From positions 1,919,163-1,983,162 of the forward strand of contig NW_019091373.1 of NCBI RefSeq assembly GCF_001949145.1: DNA of 64,000 nt, written 5' to 3'. The translations under genes were made by a program, and so were the position numbers. The stretch comes from Acanthaster planci. Its lineage: Eukaryota > Echinodermata > Asteroidea > Valvatida > Acanthasteridae. Under the pieces are notes generated by a model that ran no database searches, was not told the DNA's origin, and saw only the letters and a program-made list of their open reading frames with translations. Positions 1-11,700 of this stretch are shown here, piece after piece; the stretch's first letter is position 1, and each line of letters starts with the position of its first letter.

Positions 1-113
1 AGGTGCGGGAAGGTTGAAAGCAAGGGAGGTGGGAGGTAAGGGAGAAACTTGGGAGGCAGGGAAGACAGGAAGTAAGGGATAGGAAGTACGGGGGAAGGGT
101 AAACCCAAAACAT
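1..113. repeat. Purine-rich, G-rich low-complexity tract
   Basis: The first ~113 bases are almost pure purine on the plus strand, with many GGGAGG, GGGAAG and AAGTAAGGG words spaced about 10-15 bases apart. It looks like a degenerate short tandem repeat and has several G-triplets that could form a quadruplex. It continues off the left edge of the window, so its full length is unknown. Confidence 0.6.
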
Positions 114-636
114 TTTATCTAGTGACAGATGAATTAAAATCTGCATAAACTATGAAAGGAAATTGTCGCCCAATAAGATGATAATTTGAGCATACTGCAA
201 TCACATTTTTCCCCAGAGGTGTTACAATATTTGCCTGAATCAAGCAGCATGGCATTTAGGGAACATTTAGGCCTACATAAAGTTTTTTTCGCTACATTAA
301 TGCAAGACTTTTTTGAAGGGTGGTGTACTGCACAAGTTTAAGTATAAAAAAGTGCCATAGACAAAACAATCTTGCTGTGCATATGTCCAGTTAGTGTTCT
401 TTCGTTTTGAACGTAGGTAAAACTGTTGCTACGTGAGAACGTTATTGTCGCCAATGAGGAACTGTACACGATAGGCTTCACCCAACTATGACTGGGACAA
501 TTCTCTTGAATGTGCATCGCAAATATTCACGTTTATTTCGAGCTGTTCTGAGAGCTAGAGAGGGATGCACACTATAAATCCGTACCATTCAGTACGTAAA
601 TGCAAATGCTAAACGCGCGTAGCCACGAAAGAAGTA

Positions 637-1192
637 GACTTGAATCAAGTCGGACTGACGTTGCTCTTCCTTAAGTTAGCCATCCCCCATTAGTACGCAC
701 TACAAGGTCGTCGCGCTAGGCCCGGCATCGGCAGCTCACATAACCCTTATAAGGCGCCCTCATTATAGCCTTTATTGTACAACGTGTCATACGTCACCAA
801 TCAGTAAGTCCAACTTGACGGATAAGCCAATCGAAATCCCTGTCGGTGATATGTAGTTATTCATAATTGCATATGAACGACATGATCTTGCATAATGTTG
901 CAGAATTTTCACCAATCAAAGTAGTCAGACTTGTAGACTCGTTCATTTTAATGCAGGTATGAACGACGTAAAAACAAGTCCGGCAATGTGATTGGCTGCT
1001 ACCATTTCTGGCAGATGAGCCCATTCGCTGTTTACAAACGGTTGGCGGATTCGTCAAGTCGGAGTTTCTGAACTCATAATAATAAGTGGACACAGAGGGC
1101 GCGAAGCAAGTTAGTAGCGGCGCGCGGTTTCGTTCGATGTGTATCCAAAGCAGAAACGAAGACGTCACAGAGATCCCGACTTGAGTCAAGCC
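637..1192. mobile_element. TA-flanked MITE, copy A
   Basis: Non-autonomous DNA transposon of about 555 bp. The left end reads GACTTGAATCAAGTCGGA (637-654). The right end, read on the minus strand, begins GGCTTGACTCAAGTCGGGA. Both ends carry the inner palindrome TTGAnTCAA and are flanked by TA, as expected for a Tc1/mariner-type target duplication. There is no open reading frame of consequence. The same sequence lies in inverted orientation at 3209-4646 and a truncated copy at about 40670, so this is a real repeat family. The superfamily is inferred only from the TA flank. Confidence 0.75.
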
Positions 1193-3208
1193 TACGAAAA
1201 AAGAGGAATTGAGCACGCAAAAGAATTCCATTTGAATGGCCCTCAAAGCCACGAGTTGCACCAGGGAAGAACATGCAATCAGTGTTCTCCACTAAGGAAT
1301 ATGTAGTTAAAATTATCCATGATGTAAATCGGCCTCGTGGGGGAGCGTTTAGTTCCATATAGCTGACTACATGGTCCCAACGGCTACATTGTGATGCCTT
1401 TCATCACTGGACATTTGTACTAGAGGTGCATGGCGACCCATTATAACTTTGTTCCCAAAAATATTTACCTTGGTTTAAAGACTGTGATATTAAAAGAGAC
1501 TGAATCAAATTAACCTCTTGTGAGTTAAATCTGAATAAAATCTGGTACCTTGAGTTATCTGATTGTACATAAACATAACAACTCGAATTCCAGAGACTAA
1601 AGACATGTTGCTATACTTTATGATTCAGGGCAAGCATTTTGTATAGCGACCGCCATCTCTGCAATGGACTGGTTCCTTTGTGCCCTTCTTATCCATTGAA
1701 ACAGTGCATTGACGAAGGTGTCTCTTATGTAACTATAGGCAAAAGCTTGCCTCGAATCACGAGGTATAGCAACAGTGTCTTTAGTATAGTATAAAGAATT
1801 CAAATTGATATGTTCATGTGAATTTAAACAACTCAGTGTGCCAGATTTTATTCCAATTTAATTCGCAAAAGGCTTACCGTAACTGTACTCCGAGCATGAC
1901 TAACATCAGTCGGTCCTTTGTAGAACCCAAGAAAATCTCACTTGATTGTGAACGCCACGTCTGAATATCATCAGACGGTGATTTCTACATCCTTACTGAA
2001 TCTCGTTTTTATTTGAACAATGCCTGATTATAATTCGACTGTAGATGGTGAATCTCTGCGACCAAACCAAACCGCTTTTGAACAAGCACGACGAAAGCAC
2101 AGCAGGTCTGCTTATCAGATCGGCATTAGATAGACCAATCTTCTGTGTCTTCTGACTTGAATTCAGTCGGATCCATTACAGAGATATACGATCCACCCCT
2201 GTCACGGCCGAATATACACATACGCAACAATGTGCCATCCCCCACCCTTGCAGATATGTATACGGCTATTACCTGAGCATATTACACTGTCACATTTGTT
2301 CGTCAGTTCGAATTACATGTGGTCGAGAGTTTTGTTTGTAAAAGATTACGCTTTTTTAGTGATAACATATTCACATTAAAATTTTCAAATACATGTATCA
2401 ATTGACAAAACTTTCATAGCAAATTTGCATCCCATTTCATAGACAGATATACGTTGCACTCTTACAATATGACACCTTTTGCCTATTCTTTAATGAAAAT
2501 AAACAGGGTCGTTTGAAAAGCCACACTTCACGAACAACATTCTTTTTTCGTGCTTAGTTCTAAACTTACTATGTGCATCCCTTCAGATCAGCTCTTGAAA
2601 AAAAATGAATATTTATGATGTACAATAAAGAGAGCGGTTAAAGTCGGGCGGAGCCTATCCGAGTAAAGTTTTCATTGGGCGACAATGATGTTCGTAAGTC
2701 GCTACAGTTTAACGTACGTTCACCTCGAAGGAACGCTATTTGTATTAATTTTACATTGCAGTTTTAAACGTACACACCGTCCTCAATTGCGCCCTTTGCG
2801 TTATAAAACGTATTCCCCATGAAATACAACCTATGGAAAGGTCATTAAGTGAATGCCCCCAAAAAGTGTTGGTTGTATAATTGTCGACCGAAGGAATTTC
2901 GAGGTTCCAAATTTTGACTCCCGAAAATCTAGCGATGTCTTCAAATATATTCACACAAACGGCTATGTGCTCGTCGCTTGGAGGAAGTGGACAAATGGGC
3001 TAAATACCATGCAGTAAAGCCCACAGCTTTACTTAACATGGACCGCAGTGTATGTTGTCCTCCAATGTGTTCGGTGGCATTGCCGAGGGGGAAACACCCC
3101 CCCCTCCATTCTTGCTCCCTTCATGCCTCTCTGAGAAGAGCCTGGCTTCGCCACTGACTGTGTTCGTGAGCGGTTCTTGAGCCGCGCGGCGCTCACGGCT
3201 GATCGGGA
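1193..3208. other. Intergenic stretch, no gene seen
   Basis: AT-rich DNA between the two MITE copies. No reading frame resembles a known protein. At 2155-2173 the words GACTTGAATTCAGTCGG resemble the MITE terminus and may be a solitary decayed end. At 3142-3156 the plus strand reads CTGGCTTCGCCACTG, whose complement CAGTGGCGAAGCCAG matches a typical hAT-type terminal repeat; no partner end is apparent. Confidence 0.5.
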
Positions 3209-3227
3209 GTAGATTTGACTCAAGTCG

Positions 3228-3290
3228 GGATCTCTCCATAGAGGTGGGTAACATAGAGTTGGATATTATATCCAACTCTACGGATCTCTC
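3228..3290. repeat. Small palindromic insertion with 9-bp flanking duplication
   Basis: A perfect palindrome occupies 3254-3280: two 12-base arms (TAGAGTTGGATA and its complement) around TTA. It is bracketed by the identical 9-mer GGATCTCTC at 3228-3236 and 3282-3290. The corresponding place in MITE copy A (about 1160-1175) lacks it. It looks like a ~45-bp insertion with a target duplication, or a local replication error. Confidence 0.6.
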
Positions 3291-3756
3291 AGACGGCTTC
3301 ATTTCTGCTTTGCATACACATCGAACGCGCCCTCTTTTGTCCACTTATTAGTATGAGTTACGTTAAGGAATATCGACTTAATTTAACGAACCTGTCAACC
3401 GTTTGTACACAGCGAATAAGCTCATCTACCTAAAGTGGTAGCAGCCAATCACATTGCTTGTTTTTATGTCGTTCATACCTGCATCATAATGAACGAGTCT
3501 ACAAGTCTGAATACTTTGATTGGTGTAAATTCCGTATACATATGCAAGATCATGTCGTTCACATTTAAGAATAATTACATATTACCAACAGGGGAACTGA
3601 TTGGCTTATCCCTTAAGTCAGACTTACTGACAGGTGACGTATGACATACGTTGTACAATAGGCTAAAGGCTATAATGAGGGCGCCTTATAAGGGTTATAC
3701 CGGACCGAGCGCGACGACCGTGTGTAGTGCGCCGACCGGCAGAAGGGATGGCTGAC

Positions 3757-4604
3757 TTAGGCCCGCTTCAAACGTCGAACTTCTGCCGTGTCTAATTCAA
3801 TTACATGTTAATTGCGATCGACATAAAAGCGGCAGAAGTTCAGTAGTTGTTTCAAACGCCAGTTTTCTGTTGACCTCAATGCCAAATTACAACATGGCGG
3901 AAAGAGCAAGAATGATATTGTGACATATTCTCATTGCGAGAAGAAGACTTTTTTCTCGCAACAATCAGCACTACTCAATGTTATTGCAACAAGGAGAGTT
4001 CTAATCGTACGTTCGCTTGTCCTGCTACTCCTCCTTTCCAGGGAAAATGTTACAAGACCCCGGTCTTGTTGACGGTTGGTCAAGAATACAGGTTGGCTTG
4101 AATTGATGCTAAATACGAACTCTGAGAAAAGATTCAGAAGGGCATTTCGTGTTTCAAAAGGAACCTTTGAATTCATCCTGTCACACATAAAACAAGATTT
4201 GGAGCGGAACACAGTAACAGAAATCCCCATATCTCCAGGGCATAGGTTAGGAATGTGTCTTTACAGACTAGCCAGAGGTGACTACAATTATACTGTTGCG
4301 GAAATGACAGGTGTCGGTGCGCCGCCATCTTGTTTTAACGCCGAAACGAAAACAGCTGTTAGGGCGCATGCGCATTTTAAAACGATGTTCAGAGTTGGGA
4401 CGTTTAAATTGAATTAGACACGGCAGAAATTCGACATTTGAAGCCGTGCCGCTCTTCTGCCGTTAGAAGCGGCAAGACCTGTCAAACTTTCGGCAGAAAG
4501 CCGACAGTTTCTTCAAACGTCGAATTTTCGCCGTGTCTAATTCAAATTTTGGGTCATTAATTGAATGAGACACGGCAGCAGTTCGACGTTCGAAGCGGGC
4601 CTCA
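3757..4604 (+). mobile_element. PIF/Harbinger-like element nested in MITE copy B
   Basis: The ends form inverted repeats of about 45 bp. The left end starts GGCCCGCTTCAAACGTCGAAC at 3760 and runs on to TTCAATTA near 3805. The right end, read on the minus strand from 4601, starts GGCCCGCTTCGAACGTCGAAC and also reaches TTCAATTA. The flanking triplets are TTA (3757-3759) and TCA (4602-4604), a one-mismatch version of the TWA duplication typical of Harbinger elements. Extra copies of the terminal motif lie inside at about 4405-4445 and 4510-4548, so the right end is complex. It carries a broken transposase fragment. Confidence 0.75.
4076..4350 (+). pseudogene. Harbinger transposase (HARBI1-type) N-terminal fragment
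   Basis: The plus-strand frame contains a stretch resembling the helical region ahead of the DDE nuclease in HARBI1-type transposases. Its order is a tryptophan-containing start, FRVSKGTFEFIL, a DLER segment, PISPGHRLGMCLYRLARGD and TVAEMTGVG. In intact relatives this part helps DNA and partner binding. After about residue 80 the similarity stops and the frame runs into the element's own end, so the catalytic domain is gone. Upstream, 4020-4075 continues the frame weakly through a stop. It is a dead remnant inside the 3757-4604 element. The family assignment rests on the motif pattern. Confidence 0.7.
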
Positions 4605-4649
4605 GGAAGAGTAACGCGAATCCGACTTGATTCAAGCCTAATCGGGGAG

Positions 4650-7600
4650 GTGCACTTAGCTTGCAAATTGCCTTCAGTGCTGGAACTGCTACGCCTACAG
4701 CCTCTGTACGAAACTAGTCAAGTATTCAATATTCATGATACAAAGGAAGCACGTTTCTGAACGCTTTTGACGAGCAGTTTTGCATTTACGTCACCACGGA
4801 AGCTTTTCCTTTGCTCTGTGGCTAAAGCAACGAGAACTCCATGTCTTAGACAAGGACAACAGGAAGAAAGCATCAACTCTCTGTCGAAGAAATCGCTTAC
4901 TGAAAATGAAGGAGAAAAATAATCCTAGGAAGAAGGCGAAACGAACTGCAATGGATCCGAGTCTTTGGGCGAAAGCAAACACGCAAGTAGTTACTTTGAT
5001 GGCTTTTGTTCGTTGCTGCATGGAAATACGAACGCAAGCTTCAAAAGGACTATTTTTTCATCGTTTCTCCATATTAGGGTCTGATCTTTTGACGTCACAG
5101 TCATGTTTTCCTACAAGTGGCTGCAAAAACTATGGTTGGCCGTCGGTTCAAAACTAAAAGAATAATTCCCAAAGTATTAGAAATCCCAAGCAGCTGTTAG
5201 AACATCAGAAAATAATAGATGTACTATCAAACACTAAATGAAAATACAACCTATTCAAAATCAATGGGAGAATTACCATTTTGAACGAGTTGAAGGTAAA
5301 ATCCAAAACCAACTAAAAGGTGATATTTCTGCAAACTTTGGCCGCCCACCAATATAAGACACTCAGTTGGTCCCCTTAAACCCGTACGTATGCAAATTAA
5401 ACATTCTAAAACATTGAACTTTGGGCAATTCCGAGGCGGGATGTACCTTTTAGAAAATGTTGCTCAGTGAGACCTTACGCCCTAGGATGGAGACAAAATA
5501 TTATTTAAAATTAAATGGATTTCACTTAATAATACCAAGCTGTTTGTCTGTAAATGTAGTTGAATTTGATTGTAAGGTAGGCTATCCCTTTGAAACATTC
5601 TGTGATTCTGCTTAAACTGAATCCGTACACCAATTCATAACATTTGCCTACTTGCAAATCCTGCGCTTATAGTCAAGATGTGGTGTAATGAAACTTTCCG
5701 ACTATATTAAAATGTTTTTCATTCAAGCTACGGATTGAAATTTCCAACTCTGTCGTAGTCAAATTCCCAATTTACTATAAAACCAATTCTATTTCAAAGT
5801 TTAACCAACAGCACATTTAACACCATGTCGAGAAAATTCTTCATCATAGATTGAATTTGTCTTGCCACATAGCAGCATTCGTACTTTAAACTCTTTTTAT
5901 ATCGAACACTTAAACTTTTAGGTAAGTTGGTTTTGTATCCTTACGCATTTTTTTGTATGTTCTGTTTGTTATACAAGTTAACTTCACATTCCAACGGCAG
6001 ATTAAAAACACTGGACGTGTAAATATTAACAAGAACAGTGGAGAGTAAACGCTGATCAAACTTCTATGACCTTTATTTTTCTGGTACTCAAGTGTGTACC
6101 GAGGACATTTTAAAAATGATTCGAAGAATCAAGCATTTATTGATATAAAAGAGGAAAACATCTGTGTTTCATTATCTACGATCCTTGTACCCTCTATCAT
6201 GGATGTCACAGTGATTGTTAAATTGCAATGCGCAATAGATGAATTCGTTTCTGAATGCCGTGCTTTAGGCTCGGCAAGACTAAATCGAGTAATCCTGTGT
6301 GCTCATAATTTGAATTCGACTAAACAATAAAGACGGTATTTCAATTGACTAAGACAGAAGTTTTAACAGGGGTAGGAAACCCGATCAAAACGGAATATTG
6401 TTTGGTTGGTTGATTTCGATAATAGCAATGAGTATTCATATTCATTTTTCATTTGTGACTAATTCTAATTTACGATAGAACATATCGTAACTCGAATCTC
6501 GTTGTTTCTGATTGATTAACGAAGCATGTGACAACGACGATATTCTAAACGAAAGTCTAACCGATATATTTTGCATAATACCCTTAAGCGATCAACATTC
6601 ATTTAGCACTTTGAATCAGAATGTTTTTTATGTGTTTGCCCAGAAGCATTTGCCTTTTACTACCGTATCCTGGCGCGGCATTGTTTCTGTTGCAGTAAAT
6701 TTCATCACAAGTTCTAACACATTCATCTCAAGTTTTAACAAGTGAAATTACAAGTTTTTACAAGTCGTTTAGGCTCATGTTAAGGTACAGCCTCTTCAAA
6801 TGTTGGCAACGGCATTCCTCTGTTCAAATCCACCGTTGGTACAGCGTTAACACTACAAAGTGACAGAGCTTCACAATTTGGTCAATGTTCTATCGCCGGA
6901 AAACTATCTACACAGCGCACTGAGTTTTTAGTCTTGTTGCTTACAAAATGGTAGTTAATGACTAATTAACTACTCAGAATAACTACTTTGTTGTTTACGG
7001 CAACACTTCCAAGCAAACAACTTTATTTCGAAAAATCTTCAGCCATAATTTTTCAATTCTGTGTAGAGTTGTAAACTATTAAAATATTCACAATACCTAG
7101 TGCCATTATTAATGATTGTATTTTGTACAACACTTGTGAAGGTCACACAATGGCACACTTACTTTGTTAAAAATGTCGAAAATTATTATTTACAATGAGT
7201 AACTTCCACTAGTCCTTTCTTGAAACTGCATGGCCACAAAAGCAAGCGGCAGCGAAAAGACAAAATAATTTCGGTTCGAATGTTGAGCAAAGAATCAAAC
7301 ATGTTTTTAAGCAAGTTCACCGTCTAATCTGAGAGACGTATTAACATTAAGGACGTGACTATTTTCGGGACGTGACTGTACCGTCAACATACAAATTGGG
7401 AACTTTGATTGCCATTTGAATCAAGTCGCATTTCAGTCATTTGAGGAACGTTGCAGGCCTTTATATAATGTATTTGTGTTACTGCTGGCCCGTAGGTTTG
7501 GAGAAAAAGCGTAAGAAGAGAAATAGGCTGGTGAATGGCGTTGTTTTCCAAGTACCATCCGACACCGTATGCTGTCTCCTTGAGGCTTTGACGAAGGATG

Positions 7601-8776
7601 AAGACTTTCCCGCCAATTTTTCCCCACTCAAATCCTATGATACCTTCCTGCTCGGGTCCGCTCTTTCTCAATCCTATCCAACACTTTCTTTTCCTGTTCT
7701 TTTTGCTGCAGAGAATGAAACAGAAAACAGAGCAAGATTGTCAGCAAACAAGGGACGATTCACTTTGCATTGGCTGTCAGTCATTTGCCACTAAGAGGCT
7801 TCTTTTAACTTCAAGATGGAATAATTCGCTATTACGTTTAGAAAATTGGTCCCCCACCTACTAATATTTGGATCCGCCCCACTTCCAATCGTATTTCCTC
7901 AGTTCTTTGATTAATTTAGTCACTTTGTTAAAATTTTATACTGCAGCGGAATACTTTAATGTATAACATTTCGAATGCAGCATTTTTTTTCTTCCAAATG
8001 AAACGCTTGCAATAAGTTTGGAGTCTTTCCACACATAATCGGTTTGAAATGTTCAGAGGCCAATTTTATAGAGCTGGTAAGCAGAATACATTCAATTCAC
8101 TCAACTAAATGCCCAGCAATCCGCTCCGAGCGCAACAAAAGAGGGCTTGTTTTGGGGTACTCGCCATTGATCATTCTCCATTATGGAGATCAATGTACTC
8201 ACCGCACAAGCGCGCGTTTGATTTCGTCACAAAGGCAAACGTGCCACGATTTGCAGGCTCTCAGTGGACAATCGCTGAAGGTGTGCGTTAAATTCCGGTT
8301 CCATGGTTCCATGTAAACGGCGATCGATGCATGTTACCCAATGTGCAGTGCATGTGTGTAGTGGGCGTGGTTGAAACTGTAGTGACGTCACACTTACGAA
8401 CCGGAGGGAGACCAATGGTGCGTTTGACGCAGAGTACACTCAGTAAGTGCAAAACGCGTGTAAGAACTCATTTGGAATTTTACCGTCCTTCTTTTGCCGC
8501 TTGCGGGTGCTCTCCTACTCAGGGCGGATAATAACCGAAGAACTAGTCTCGATATACATTGAATGGCACCTTTGCTGGTAAATTGATTTTGTTAAGCATA
8601 CAGTTTATGTGCCTATAGCAAACCTCTGTGCTTAGCATTAAAACGGCAGTTCTACGAAATTGCACCACGAACTTTTTCTTCACAAGTTTCAGAAACCTGT
8701 AAAAGACGAGCCATTGTGTCCTGTACTTTTAAAGTTCAACCCTGCGTTCAACACTCTATCATTTATCAACACTCAC
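4650..8776. other. Intergenic or intronic stretch, no gene seen
   Basis: AT-rich DNA downstream of the last recognised exon of the MS4A-like gene. The final C-terminal exon of that gene should lie here or beyond the left edge, but no convincing candidate was found. The reading frames at 4780-5157, 6094-6330 and 7441-7794 do not resemble known proteins. A hAT-end-like word TTGGATCCGCCCC sits at 7868-7880, and a palindromic CRE-like TGACGTCA at 8393-8400. Confidence 0.4.
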
Positions 8777-11700
8777 CTGTCTGAGCTGCTTCTGTCTCTC
8801 TGCGATCATCTCCTCCTTGGTGAGAACCCGCCGCCTTCCCCTTATCTTCTGCTCCTTCTTCAACTGCCAGGCGATCAGCCCGCTGACGATGGCGGACAGC
8901 ACGCTGAAGGCGCAGGCTACGGCCGTAGTGGACAGCGCCACCATGACCAGCGTGTCCATGGAGTCCTTCAGGAAGGTCTGTCCGTCTGTGGTGTGGTTGA
9001 CCAGTCCCAACCGGAGCAACTGGATGCTAACAACGCACGTAATCAGGCTGACCACTGAGGCGGCCGTGAAGCACAGAATCTGCCGGCAAAAATCAAATAA
9101 CTTTACGCTTTAACGCACTTATTCGGCTAGCTTCAAGAGGGCGCTGTTTTTAGCTTCATGTCAGAGCTGTTTGTAGAGCAGTTAAGAGACACGAGTGTCT
9201 CCGGTGTTGGAACCGAAATGGTGGATCATCAGAACACATGGACAATTAGCACACAACAAATGCATGCTGTACTGCACGCATAATGAAGAGCCATTTTGGT
9301 TCCAAAGTCTGAAGTTGGCGCTATACTTTCTCTACAAAAGTGGCTTCGTGCACCGTGTCCTCTTCTCGATGACAAAGAGAAGGGCTGGGCCGACACTGCA
9401 TTATGCACCGACCTGCCCCAGCCAAGCAAAACCGCTCACATAACTATCAAGAGTAATTTGCATATAACAGTACCCGCGAACAAGCCCGTCTGTGAGGACC
9501 AAAGAACATCTTCGGTGCACTTTAGGTTGCTGGTACATGGTTCCCAGCCGTGTCAGCGATAAATCATTGCAAGCATGTGGCCACGGTCCACTAAAATAAA
9601 GTATGACGACCCCCCTCTTACAAAAATTAGGAATACCTAACAAATTGCAATGAAGGCGGGGAAGCAATTCACACACGCTTAAAATTCGCAAAATGCTGAC
9701 GGCAGTACCTGAAATTTAACAAAATGGGGTCTGGAAACCTTCAGCCTGGCTCGGAAATTAACGGGAACGGGAGGCATTCATGCACACGAACGTGGCGACT
9801 ACTGGACCTGAAGATTTCTAGGCCATTACTGGTTGACAAAGCGTGTGTTACGCCACCAAGACTCTTTGCGCAGTCCTGAACTAGTGACAGCAAAGACAGT
9901 ACATCTTTTAGTTTACTCCATCTGGTTCTCGGGCACGCAGCTCACTTTTTAAATTGCACTTGTGGCATGGCTTCTTCTGTGGAAGCAAGTTTCCGTTGAA
10001 ACGCCTACCTAAAATAGTCCAGCGTACACAGGATGTCAACGACAATAGTCAGGAAAGTTGAACCTAGCTAATTTTTACTGACAACGTGAGATGTAGTTTG
10101 CATACTGGGGTCGTTACAGATCTTTCCATAAGATGAAATCATGGCTTTGACATTTTGTGTCGATTGACTGCGCATTTCCTGATTCCGTGTTCGTAGGCCC
10201 CTGACACTAGTGTTCTGTAGGCCCTACCTTGAGCTGGACCAAGAAAGGGCGCTACTTTCCTAGCAACGGAGGTTCCTTGGTATAACTGCACATCGCTGGT
10301 TCACGAACGACTATATGAAATGCAAGCTTTGCAGTTGCATCACTACCAACAAAATAAACACTCCCGACCAGTATGGCTCTTTCCAATCGAGGAGGGTGTG
10401 TTTCTGCTCATGGTGGATAGTCACCAGCGCCAACATTTGACGCTGGTAACTGCTCTGGCACGTTGCATTTCATGTCGTACTATAAGCAGAACCAAGCTGT
10501 GCGCGAACTGGGTTGAAGCTTTCCCACAGTCGAAAACCTGGAGAGGGAATTTTAAACATTTGAAAAAGTCTTGAGCGATCAATGTGTGTGTTTTATGGAA
10601 TTTCGTTGTTCCCGAATTTTCCCTTCGGCAGACTATATATTGAATAATCCGGCCCTGTGTCTGTGTCCTCTTTTCCGGTTATTTCATTCATATGTCATCT
10701 GTCATCTCCGAAAGGTGTGAAGTTGTCATAGCCGTTTAACTCGACCTGCCTCTCGCATTCAAATCCCAACCACACCCTCAAGCCGCTGAACCCTTTTAAC
10801 CTAAGCCTTGCAACCAGGGGACACACGGGGAGGGTGACTCTTGTCGAGTCAATGGGAGACAGAGTTACATTATTTCTGTCATCACTAGTGGCAATACTCC
10901 TCCTGACCCTGCCGTTCCCTTACGTGCACCCACTTTGAAAGAGGTCAAGGCAGCCATTAGAAGCAAAAACAGATGATCCTGACCACATTCCCCCGGAATT
11001 CTTGAAAAACGCTATAAATTCTATCAGCTCAGCCCATAAACTCTTAACCCGTGTATGGTAGTCTTGCAAAATCCTAGCAGAATGGAGAAAAGGCATTGTC
11101 AACCAGGTTAAGCAGGCTCAAGCACCGATCGTCGCACCTACAGACTCATTGAACTTCTGTCTCGCTGGAAAAGTCTTTCCCTTGTATTCCTAGCACGCCT
11201 GGCTCCTCTGCTCACAAAACACGGACGTCTTGAGCAGTCTTGATTTACAGCTGGGCGCATATCTCAAACAGGTGTGACGCGCTCCAACAGAAGGCATCCT
11301 GTCTTGGCCTCAATTTCTACAGACAGAAGACTAGACATACCTTGAGAAAACATACCCATAAACGGGGTCCCACATGGACAATCCATCGAATTTGTCGACA
11401 ATGTTCATAAACGTCGGCAGCAAGATATCCAACACTGGAGTAAGCGAGACTGACCCTCAAAGGAGACTATAGGTCTTGCCTCTTCAGCCATGAATGGCGG
11501 ACACAGTGTGGAAGCAGAGGAATTTCATAATCCACCAAGCAAAAATGACCCATGAATGGACAACAATGACAAAGTGAACACCTTTTTTATCAAAATGATG
11601 TGCATGAGGGGTTTCTGTATAGGGATGCCATCCTTACTGACTATGCATACACATTATCGACAAGTAATGATTGTGACTTCTTTTAATATTTCGTCCTGTG

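Larger units (their letters stand above)
3209..4646. mobile_element. TA-flanked MITE, copy B (inverted, interrupted)
   Basis: Second copy of the 637-1192 family, in the opposite orientation. It begins GATTTGACTCAAGTCGGGA (3211-3229) after a TA and ends at about 4640 with TCCGACTTGATTCAAGCC followed by TA. Most of copy A can be matched base for base to 3209-3756 plus 4605-4640 on the other strand, including the words for GGCGCCTTATAAGGGTTAT and CAGCCAATCACATTG. The copy is interrupted by an ~850-bp Harbinger-like element (3757-4604) and by a small palindromic insertion (3228-3290). Confidence 0.75.

Noticed and set aside
4780-5157. 125-codon open frame on the plus strand rich in Lys and Arg
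   Set aside because: No family motif, no splice or start context, and AT-rich flanks; expected by chance at this length.
7384-7794. Overlapping open frames on both strands (95 and 117 codons)
   Set aside because: Neither resembles a known protein and they shadow each other; no splice signal in phase with the neighbouring MS4A-like exon was convincing.
8401-8470. Possible extra C-terminal exon of the MS4A-like gene (GTAAGTG donor on the minus strand near 8401)
   Set aside because: No acceptable acceptor in the right phase, and no conserved residues to support it.
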